A DNA stretch of 10,712 bases from the NCBI GenBank assembly GCA_964643615.1, contig CAZXTR010000030.1:1-10712 (forward strand), in the 5' to 3' direction. Position numbers and translations under genes: made by a program. Shown here piece by piece: positions 1 through 4,542 of this stretch (position 1 is the first letter of the stretch; every line of letters starts with the position of its first letter). This DNA is from CAZXTR01 sp964643615 (GTDB lineage Bacteria > Pseudomonadota > Alphaproteobacteria > CAAHEQ01 > UBA3637). The notes under the pieces were generated by a model. It did no database searches. It was not told the DNA's origin and was given only the letters and a program-made list of their open reading frames with translations.

Positions 1-1734
1 GCTAATGAACCCATTAGGCAGCTTATCTTGGCCGCAGTCACATTCATTCGGTCTTTCTTTAGAAAAAATGCGGAAGAATTGCCAGACCCAATAGGGCATA
101 TTGCAGCGGTACAATCAAAAGATACTTTTGTTGTTGATTTAATAGATATAAACAAACGTCCAGCATTAAATCTTTTTGATTTTGTTGAATTCAAATATGG
201 AACAGATAATCATTATTTTCGTGGTTTTATAATAGATAGATATTATTTGGATTCACAACAAAAAATAAAAGCTTTAAAAACTTCAACGACGAGAATAACC
301 GACACAAATAAGAAACAATTTTCAGTATATCAAAGTAATATTGCCTATAAAGTAAAGAATCCGACCGAAGATGAAACAAAAATTTTGGAAAATTTTGTTG
401 GAACAGTTATTGAAAAATCAGATATTGCACAAATAAAGTTTGAATATTCGGCAAATAAAATGCTTACAAATGGGGATTTGCTTTCTATTGATGCAAAAAA
501 CAAAGCTGGGGAAAAAGTTAATGTTTTATATCAAATAACGCAGGCACAAACAGATATAAAAAGTCTGGAAAATAGAAATGAAATTGGCTTGATAAAGGCC
601 AGTGCTACACAACTTGGTGTGTGGCAGAATGAAACCAGAAATTTTGAAAATTATGGCTGGGTTCCACCGATAAATACTTCAGTGCTATTAGCCAGCGATG
701 TAAGCGGCCCGCAGAAAAAAGATGACGAAATTCAGCTTGGAACCATTGAAGATACGGATTTTCATGTTTTGGCAAATATAAAGGATTTGGTTACACACCA
801 TACAGCAATATTAGGAACAACGGGGTCCGGAAAATCTGTTTTCGCAAGGAAACTTATAAAAGAACTTGCTGCAGCTGGTAATAAAATATTCTGCGTTGAC
901 TTAACTGGAGAAGCAAAGCGTTTTTTAAGCACGCGAGAGTTAATAGATAATAAATTACCTTTTGTTATTGATAAAAGACCTGGGTCAAAAAAACTTGGAG
1001 AATATGTGAAGCAGGTTGTGGATAGTAGAGGAACAAATTATGGGAAAAACCCTAATGGTTTTGATGAGCTTGTAGAAGGAATTGAAAATCATATTAAGAG
1101 GGGTCTGACTGCATTTATAAATGATGAGACTGAAAATATTGGAATTTTTGAATTACCCGAATTATCTAATACTGAAGAAACACTTGAATATACAAAATTC
1201 TTTTTCAAAGCATTATTCGATCTTGCAAAAGAAGGGGCATTTAAGGATAAGCAAGCTTGTATGGTTTTGGAAGAAGCGCATACCTTAATTCCAGAATGGA
1301 ACTCTGTTGGTGGAACGGATGATAAAACGGCGCGCCGACTTACAAATACCATTGCCCAAATTGCCCTGCAGGGTAGGAAATATAACGTTGGATTATTGGT
1401 AATTGCCCAAAGAACCGCAAATGTATCAAAAACAATTTTAACCCAATGCAATACGATAGTGTCGTTTAAGCAATTTGATAACACCAGTAAGGACTTTCTT
1501 ATAAATCACTTTGGTGCAGCTTTTGTGGAATCTTTATCAATGTTAAAAAACCGCCGTGCTATTATTGCTGGTAAAGCTCTTATATCTGATGTTCCAATTA
1601 TTTTTAAAGTTCCTGAAATTGAAGAGGAAGAATTAGTGCAAGTAGAAGAACCTGTTACTGTGGTGAGCGTTGAAGCTCCTACTAACCCACCTGAGCCTGT
1701 TGTTGCGCCAACCGAATTTAATCCTTTTGAATAA
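1..1734 (+). CDS. HerA/DUF87-family ATPase, 5' end probably outside the window
   Basis: HerA-type ATPases form hexameric rings that translocate DNA. In archaea they work with the NurA nuclease in end resection; many bacterial ones pair with a nuclease, SIR2 or other effector in anti-phage modules. Counting from the TTG at 28, residues about 20-110 look like a HAS-barrel (DPIGHIAAV onward). The Walker A is GTTGSGKS at 263-270. The Walker B region is CMVLEEAH at 411-418, with the paired acidic residues E415-E416. The segment GRKYNVGLLVIAQR (449-462) followed by TQCNTIVSFK is typical of the HerA C-terminal motor part. The tail is rich in Glu, Pro and Val. The frame stays open from base 1 to 28 and the TTG has no convincing Shine-Dalgarno, so the true start is probably to the left. 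It lies on the island side of a tRNA-Met remnant. The family call is firm; the defence role is inferred, since no partner gene is visible. Confidence 0.88.
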   Translation, partial: ANEPIRQLILAAVTFIRSFFRKNAEELPDPIGHIAAVQSKDTFVVDLIDINKRPALNLFDFVEFKYGTDNHYFRGFIIDRYYLDSQQKIKALKTSTTRITDTNKKQFSVYQSNIAYKVKNPTEDETKILENFVGTVIEKSDIAQIKFEYSANKMLTNGDLLSIDAKNKAGEKVNVLYQITQAQTDIKSLENRNEIGLIKASATQLGVWQNETRNFENYGWVPPINTSVLLASDVSGPQKKDDEIQLGTIEDTDFHVLANIKDLVTHHTAILGTTGSGKSVFARKLIKELAAAGNKIFCVDLTGEAKRFLSTRELIDNKLPFVIDKRPGSKKLGEYVKQVVDSRGTNYGKNPNGFDELVEGIENHIKRGLTAFINDETENIGIFELPELSNTEETLEYTKFFFKALFDLAKEGAFKDKQACMVLEEAHTLIPEWNSVGGTDDKTARRLTNTIAQIALQGRKYNVGLLVIAQRTANVSKTILTQCNTIVSFKQFDNTSKDFLINHFGAAFVESLSMLKNRRAIIAGKALISDVPIIFKVPEIEEEELVQVEEPVTVVSVEAPTNPPEPVVAPTEFNPFE

Positions 1735-1819
1735 TGTCTAAAGATGGTTTTTATCTAATTTTATAGAGAATATTTATGTTCTTTTCTTGTAGGTATACAT
1801 TATAACTGCTTTTGTAAGG

Positions 1820-1882
1820 GGACATAATAAAGACAAATAAATCAAATCGTTGGACATGGATTTTTGGACACAGCGCGGACAT
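1820..1882 (+). repeat. Four GGACAY repeats beside the attachment site
   Basis: GGACAT or GGACAC occurs at 1820-1825, 1852-1857, 1866-1871 and 1877-1882, all in the same orientation, in an otherwise gene-poor stretch ending at the tRNA remnant. Clustered short direct repeats next to a crossover site can be arm-type integrase sites, but the unit is short and the spacing irregular (32, 14 and 11 nt). The rest of 1735-1957 shows only short inverted repeats such as GGAATGATTCC and no recognisable gene. Confidence 0.25.
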
Positions 1883-1957
1883 ATTGGAATGCCCACCCAT
1901 TTAAAAGCCGCGGGAATCCGCCAGCTCAAAAGGAATGATTCCACAGAGCTATGGCTT

Positions 1958-2002
1958 ATCATAATCCGCGTGTCGAGGGTTCGAATCCCCCCTTCGCTAC
2001 CA
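1958..2002 (+). pseudogene. tRNA-Met(CAU) 3' half, probable attachment-site remnant
   Basis: Read as tRNA positions 32-76, every element fits: anticodon loop AT-CAT-AA (anticodon CAT at 1960-1962), 3' anticodon strand TCCGC, five-base variable loop GTGTC, T-arm GAGGG-TTCGAAT-CCCCC, acceptor strand CTTCGCT, discriminator A and an encoded CCA at 2000-2002. The matching 5' half is absent: the expected acceptor strand AGCGAAG is not upstream, and the bases before the loop (GGCTT) cannot pair with TCCGC. The T-stem also carries an A-C mismatch (1976 with 1990), as expected of a non-functional copy. The loop ATCATAAT and the end CGCTACCA match my recollection of alphaproteobacterial elongator tRNA-Met. 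This is what a displaced 3' half looks like after an island has integrated into a tRNA gene. Confidence 0.65.
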
Positions 2003-2014
2003 AAAACTATTTGG

Positions 2015-2040
2015 AAGCCTTGCTCTGCAAGGCTTTTTTA
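2015..2040 (+). terminator. Rho-independent terminator behind the tRNA-Met remnant
   Basis: AAGCCTTGC (2015-2023) and GCAAGGCTT (2027-2035) form a perfect 9-bp stem with a TCT loop, followed by a T run. It lies 12 nt after the CCA of the tRNA remnant, so it was probably the terminator of the original tRNA-Met gene before the island split it. It now insulates the ribosomal-protein operon from island transcription. Confidence 0.85.
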
Positions 2041-2133
2041 TTGCCAAAATATAGAACCTTTCAAACGCTTCTGATTAAAGTATTATCACACAAATTTATT
2101 AACAAGGTTGCAAAGACAATAATGAAAAAATCC

Positions 2134-2161
2134 TTGACTTATGCAAAAAAAAATGTAGAAT
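2134..2161 (+). promoter_or_regulatory. Sigma-70-type promoter of the rpsF operon
   Basis: TTGACT (2134-2139) and TAGAAT (2156-2161) are separated by 16 nt, with a TG just before the -10 box. Transcription would start near 2168, giving a leader of about 115 nt before rpsF. It lies in a gene-free gap behind a terminator, where an operon promoter is expected. Confidence 0.75.
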
Positions 2162-2183
2162 GCTCTCCAGCTGATAGCTCCTT

Positions 2184-2220
2184 GTCTTTCCAACTTGTTG
2201 GGAAAGACTATGCCGCAGGC
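2184..2220 (+). promoter_or_regulatory. Structured rpsF leader, candidate S6:S18 autoregulatory site
   Basis: GTCTTTCCAAC (2184-2194) pairs with GTTGGGAAAGAC (2197-2208), leaving one bulged G; in RNA the innermost A-U pairs would open to form a loop. CCG follows at 2213-2215. Many bacterial rpsF leaders carry an RNA element with a hairpin and an exposed CCG that binds the S6-S18 heterodimer and represses the operon. The hairpin and CCG are visible, but I could not find a convincing outer stem, so the assignment is tentative. Confidence 0.35.
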
Positions 2221-2282
2221 CTTTTTAAAAGGGTTTTAAAAATGGTTTGAACCGTGGCCGAGATATCCAAAAGGAGAAGACT

Positions 2283-2657
2283 ATGTCTTTTTATGAACAT
2301 GTGTTTATCGCACGTCAAGACCTTTCTCCTGCTCAAGTTTCCGAAATGACCGACAAATATGCAGGCATTGTTGAATCTTTGGGCGGAAAGGTAACTAAGC
2401 GTGAAGATTGGGGATTAAGAACCCTTGCCTATCATATTAAAAAAAATCGTAAAGGGTATTATGTTTTGATGAATATCGACGCTCCTGCCGATACTGTTAA
2501 AGAAATGGAACGCTTAATTCGTCTTGATGAAAATATTATTCGTCATTTATCCATCAAAGTAGACGCCCTAGAAGAAAGCCCTTCCGTTATGTTGGCGCCA
2601 AAATTTGCAAAAAAAGAAGATTCTTTTTTTGAAACTGAAGAAAAGGAGGCCTTTTAA
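2283..2657 (+). CDS. rpsF: 30S ribosomal protein S6
   Basis: S6 sits on the platform of the 30S subunit and binds there as a heterodimer with S18, encoded next door. The 124-residue protein has the S6 pattern: N-terminal YEHVFIARQDLS, then GGKVTKREDWGLRTLAYHIK and GYYVLMNIDAPA, which form the single alpha/beta domain, and a short acidic tail. The ATG at 2283 is chosen because AAGGAGA (2271-2277) lies 5 nt upstream and the S6 homology starts there. The frame is open back to a TTG at 2247, but those 12 codons overlap the ribosome-binding site. The stop TAA overlaps the rpsR start by one base (TAATG), a sign of translational coupling. It is the first gene of the operon. Confidence 0.97.
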   Translation: MSFYEHVFIARQDLSPAQVSEMTDKYAGIVESLGGKVTKREDWGLRTLAYHIKKNRKGYYVLMNIDAPADTVKEMERLIRLDENIIRHLSIKVDALEESPSVMLAPKFAKKEDSFFETEEKEAF

Positions 2658-2899
2658 TGCCTGAAATTCGTCATTCATTTTTTCATCGTGCAAAATCTTG
2701 CCCTTTTTCTGGTGAAAACGCTTTGAAAATTGACTATAAAGATGTCAAATTACTTTCTCGATACATTTCCGAACGGGGGAAAATTGTTCCGTCTAGGATT
2801 TCTTTTGTATCTGCAAAAAAACAACGGGAATTATCTAAAGCTATTAAGCGAGCTCGCTTTTTAGCATTACTTCCTTATGTTTCTGGCGTTAAAGATTAG
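2657..2899 (+). CDS. rpsR: 30S ribosomal protein S18
   Basis: S18 binds S6 on the 30S platform. The 80-residue product carries the family core: CPFSGEN, then IDYKDVKLLSRYISERGKIV, PSRISFVSAKKQRELSKAIK and the C-terminal RARFLALLPYV. Its length is normal. AAGGAGG at 2643-2649 lies 7 nt before the ATG, inside the last codons of rpsF, and the start shares one base with the rpsF stop. The overlap should keep S6 and S18 near equal amounts, as their heterodimer requires. Confidence 0.98.
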   Translation: MPEIRHSFFHRAKSCPFSGENALKIDYKDVKLLSRYISERGKIVPSRISFVSAKKQRELSKAIKRARFLALLPYVSGVKD

Positions 2900-2908
2900 G
2901 AGGCCGTG

Positions 2909-3475
2909 ATGGAAGTTATTCTATTAGAACGCATTGAAAAAATTGGCCAAATGGGCGATATTGTCACGGTAAAAACCGGGTTTGCACGCAATTATTTATT
3001 GCCTCAAAAAAAGGCTTTACGTTCAACAAAGGAAAATTTAGCTTACTTTGAAGCTCAACGGGTTGAATTGGAAGCACGTAACTTAAAAAATCGTCAAGAG
3101 GCAGAGAAAATCGCTGTATCCATCAAAGGATTGTCAGTTGCTTTAGTGCGCCAAGCTTCGGAAGCTGGTCAATTATATGGCTCCGTTACGGCTAGAGATA
3201 TTCATGATGCTATCCGCACTATGGGAATTAAATTGGAAAGAAGGCAAGTTGAATTACCTCAACCTTTGAAAAACATAGGCATTTACGATGTGTCCATTGT
3301 ATTGCATCCTGATGTTACCGAAAAAGTCAAGGTGACGATCGCACGATCTCAAGAAGAATCGTTGCAATTGGAAGAAATAGAAGGGTCTGCTGTAAATCAA
3401 ACAGCGGAAGTTCCTCATGCCGAAAAAGTTGAAGAAACAGAAGTTCCGTCGACTTCAAAAGGCAAAGAAGTTTAA
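2909..3475 (+). CDS. rplI: 50S ribosomal protein L9
   Basis: L9 binds 23S rRNA near the base of the L1 stalk and its second domain reaches away from the ribosome; its loss affects frame maintenance. The N-terminal domain (residues 1-50) has the signature MEVILLERIEKIGQMGDIV followed by VKTGFARNYLLPQKKA. The connecting helix covers about 45-75 and the C-terminal domain about 80-148, with GQLYGSVTARDI and a VSIVLHPDV strand. A further 40 residues form a Glu-rich, low-complexity tail; E. coli L9 is 149 residues, while longer L9 is usual in Alphaproteobacteria. The ATG at 2909 is preferred over the GTG at 2906 because AGGAGG (2898-2903) is then 5 nt away rather than 2. It starts 9 nt after rpsR. 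Confidence 0.96.
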   Translation: MEVILLERIEKIGQMGDIVTVKTGFARNYLLPQKKALRSTKENLAYFEAQRVELEARNLKNRQEAEKIAVSIKGLSVALVRQASEAGQLYGSVTARDIHDAIRTMGIKLERRQVELPQPLKNIGIYDVSIVLHPDVTEKVKVTIARSQEESLQLEEIEGSAVNQTAEVPHAEKVEETEVPSTSKGKEV

Positions 3476-3494
3476 TTTTTAGATAAACCCCGTA

Positions 3495-3512
3495 AAGGAG
3501 GGATGTAAGATA
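3495..3512 (+). promoter_or_regulatory. rpsU ribosome-binding site with AUA start and ATG-TAA decoy
   Basis: AAGGAGG (3495-3501) is followed after 8 nt by ATA (3510-3512), the only plausible initiation codon in the rpsU frame. Between them, ATG TAA at 3503-3508 is a start codon directly followed by a stop in another frame. That ATG is only 1 nt from the Shine-Dalgarno, too close for normal initiation. The element decides the start of rpsU and may limit its translation. Confidence 0.6.
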
Positions 3513-3716
3513 GTTCAAGTTGTTGTACGCGAAAATAATATAGAACAAGCGCTTCGGGCATTAAAAAAGAAAATGCAGCGTGAAGGTCTGTTTCGCGAGA
3601 TGAAACTTCGGCGCGACTTCGAGAAGCCTTGTGAACGTAAAAAACGTAAAAAGGCTGAAGGCATTCGTCGTGCGCGTAAAATTGAAAGAAAACGTCGCTG
3701 GACCGAAGGGTTCTAG
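3510..3716 (+). CDS. rpsU: 30S ribosomal protein S21, apparent AUA start
   Basis: S21 is a small, very basic 30S protein that sits near the anti-Shine-Dalgarno end of 16S rRNA and helps initiation. The 68-codon frame reads VQVVVRENNIEQALRALKKK, then MQREGLFREMKLRRDFEKP and a Lys/Arg-rich C-terminus ending RRWTEGF, a full-length S21. The codon before VQVVV is ATA where relatives have ATG. No ATG, GTG, TTG or CTG exists in this frame until the internal Met at codon 22, which would remove a third of the protein. The Shine-Dalgarno sits 8 nt before the ATA. It follows rplI by 34 nt and closes the operon. A G-to-A change or sequencing error at 3512 would give the same picture; a true AUA start is possible but would be weak. 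Confidence 0.92.
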   Translation: MVQVVVRENNIEQALRALKKKMQREGLFREMKLRRDFEKPCERKKRKKAEGIRRARKIERKRRWTEGF

Positions 3717-3730
3717 ATTTTTTTATTCAC

Positions 3731-3763
3731 AAAAAACCGTCCTTATTAAAGGGCGGTTTTTAT
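3731..3763 (+). terminator. Terminator of the rpsF-rpsR-rplI-rpsU operon
   Basis: AAAACCGTCC (3733-3742) pairs with GGGCGGTTTT (3751-3760), with one G-U pair and an 8-base loop, and the 3' arm ends in a T run. It begins 15 nt after the rpsU stop. The A-run on the 5' side would also allow function on the other strand, but no gene there needs it. Confidence 0.88.
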
Positions 3764-3837
3764 ATTATCTATAATGTGAAATGAAGAATGCTCTTTTCAA
3801 AACAAACTCAGTAAATAGGCATAATTGCATTTTGCTC

Positions 3838-3866
3838 TTGCTTTTTGTTTCAAATTTATGTATAAG
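3838..3866 (+). promoter_or_regulatory. Promoter of the tRNA-Ser gene
   Basis: TTGCTT (3838-3843) and TATAAG (3861-3866) are 17 nt apart. Transcription would begin about 3873, some 7 nt before the mature tRNA 5' end. The position makes it a good candidate for a dedicated tRNA promoter. Confidence 0.55.
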
Positions 3867-3879
3867 GAAATTTCTTTTT

Positions 3880-3970
3880 GGATGGGTGGCCGAGAGGTTG
3901 AAGGCGCACGCCTGGAAAGTGTGTTTAGGTCTAAAGCCTAACGCGAGTTCGAATCTCGCCCCATCCGCCA
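3880..3970 (+). tRNA. tRNA-Ser(GGA)
   Basis: A class II tRNA of 91 nt folds completely. The acceptor strands are GGATGGG (3880-3886) and CCCATCC (3960-3966), with discriminator G and an encoded CCA at 3968-3970. The D-arm is GCC/GGC, the anticodon stem CACGC/GTGTG contains one G-U pair, and the loop CTGGAAA has anticodon GGA. The long variable arm is built on TTAGG-TCTAA-AGCCTAA. The T-arm is GCGAG-TTCGAAT-CTCGC. GGA reads UCC and UCU serine codons. Confidence 0.96.
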
Positions 3971-3976
3971 TTATTC

Positions 3977-4015
3977 GCCCTTTTATCATGGATTTTACTT
4001 GGTTGAAGGGCTTTA
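3977..4015 (+). terminator. Weak candidate terminator after tRNA-Ser
   Basis: GCCCTT (3977-3982) can pair with AAGGGC (4006-4011), followed by TTTAATT. The loop of 23 nt is long and the T run short, so this is only a possible tRNA terminator. The rest of the gap to 4187 shows no gene or RNA that I can recognise. Confidence 0.3.
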
Positions 4016-4187
4016 ATTGATCTGATTTCTTTAAAAAAATCCCTTTCCAAAATATATTTTTATTGGGTTACGCATGCTTTGAACAAATTTTTAATCTCTT
4101 TCATCGTGGGTAAATGCACCAAGACATATCCTCTTTCAGTTTACCAACTACTAGCACGCAACAATAATTCTTAAAATAATTTTTTGC

Positions 4188-4216
4188 TTGCCTTTTATAT
4201 TCACATAAAATAATAT
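4188..4216 (+). promoter_or_regulatory. Promoter of the small lipoprotein gene
   Basis: TTGCCT (4188-4193) and TAATAT (4211-4216) are 17 nt apart. Predicted transcription start is near 4222-4224, giving a leader of about 50 nt. Confidence 0.6.
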
Positions 4217-4221
4217 AGTGC

Positions 4222-4243
4222 ATAAGGGAAGGTTTTCCCTTAT
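4222..4243 (+). promoter_or_regulatory. Perfect hairpin at the 5' end of the lipoprotein mRNA
   Basis: ATAAGGGAA (4222-4230) and TTCCCTTAT (4235-4243) form a perfect 9-bp stem with a GGTT loop. It starts almost exactly at the predicted transcription start. No T run follows, so it does not look like a terminator. Hairpins at the extreme 5' end of bacterial mRNAs often protect them from degradation; that role is inferred. Confidence 0.5.
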
Positions 4244-4273
4244 TTAAAATTAGATAAAGAAAGGATATATAAA

Positions 4274-4432
4274 ATGAAAGCATTTTTAGCAATCGCTGGA
4301 TTGGTTTTGGCTTTGTCTACTTTAACAGCTTGTATGGGAGATCGTGGTTATATCGGGGACAAACCAACTTGTAGAAATAGTAATTTTTTAGGCATTTCTT
4401 TGGTAGAATTGGTTTCTCCTTGCCGAAAATAA
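4274..4432 (+). CDS. Small lipoprotein of unknown function (52 aa)
   Basis: The product starts MKAFLAIAGLVLALSTLTAC: one basic residue, a hydrophobic stretch, then the lipobox LTAC with Cys at residue 20. This is a typical signal peptide for signal peptidase II, so a lipidated mature peptide of 33 residues is expected. The mature part contains MGDRGYIGDKPTCRNS, hydrophobic LGISLVELV and a second and third Cys (34 and 50), which could form a disulphide. Its size recalls entericidin-like lipoproteins, but I see no real similarity and assign no function. AAGGA at 4261-4265 lies 8 nt before the ATG. The gene forms its own unit, with a promoter and leader hairpin upstream and a strong terminator 15 nt downstream, which supports real expression. 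Confidence 0.75.
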   Translation: MKAFLAIAGLVLALSTLTACMGDRGYIGDKPTCRNSNFLGISLVELVSPCRK

Positions 4433-4446
4433 TTTTTACATTTAAT

Positions 4447-4479
4447 AAAAAGCGTTGGTATTAAACCAACGCTTTTTTT
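4447..4479 (+). terminator. Strong terminator of the lipoprotein gene
   Basis: AAAAGCGTTGGT (4448-4459) pairs with ACCAACGCTTTT (4465-4476) around a 5-base loop, and the T run continues to 4479. A 12-bp perfect stem with T tail, 15 nt after the stop codon. Confidence 0.92.
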
Positions 4480-4492
4480 ATTCGCTTCCTTC

Positions 4493-4521
4493 TTGAATTT
4501 TAATTTAAAAATATGTATAGT
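4493..4521 (+). promoter_or_regulatory. Promoter of the phosphoethanolamine transferase gene
   Basis: TTGAAT (4493-4498) and TATAGT (4516-4521) are 17 nt apart, with TG just before the -10 box. Transcription would start near 4528, only about 15 nt before the ATG at 4543. The short leader still holds an AGAGGG ribosome-binding site (4533-4538). Confidence 0.6.
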
Positions 4522-4542
4522 TTTTTGAAAATAGAGGGATGA

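Larger units (their letters stand above)
1..1957 (+). mobile_element. Probable right end of a genomic island integrated at tRNA-Met
   Basis: The block ends exactly where a tRNA-Met 3' half begins at its anticodon loop, the usual crossover region for tyrosine integrases using tRNA genes. It carries a HerA-type ATPase, a common accessory-island gene, while everything to the right is core housekeeping sequence. No integrase is visible here; it would be expected beyond the left edge, with an intact tRNA-Met at the far end. The left boundary is therefore unknown and the coordinate given is only the window edge. This call is inference from the tRNA remnant and the gene content. Confidence 0.5.

Noticed and set aside
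1774..1962. Minus-strand frame of 62 codons between the ATPase and the tRNA remnant.
   Set aside because: No recognisable motif or ribosome-binding site, and its start lies in the tRNA anticodon.
1735..2002. The tRNA half read as the 3' exon of a tRNA with a group I intron.
   Set aside because: No tRNA 5' half and no group I core pairing could be found in the 223 nt before it.
1861..2040. Acceptor piece of a two-piece alphaproteobacterial tmRNA.
   Set aside because: The anticodon loop and five-base variable loop fit a tRNA. The acceptor strand lacks the alanine-type G3-U70 pair, and no tag sequence follows.
1951..2250. Open frame of 99 codons on the + strand.
   Set aside because: It runs through the tRNA-Met remnant, the terminator and the rpsF promoter, and its product resembles nothing.
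2906..2908. GTG start for rplI, one codon before the ATG.
   Set aside because: It is only 2 nt from the Shine-Dalgarno; the ATG at 2909 has proper spacing and matches the family start.
3765..4020. Open frames on both strands around 3765-4020.
   Set aside because: They cover the tRNA-Ser gene and are chance readings of tRNA sequence.
4101..4292. Minus-strand frame of 63 codons upstream of the lipoprotein.
   Set aside because: It crosses the promoter and hairpin of the lipoprotein gene and has no similarity to known proteins.
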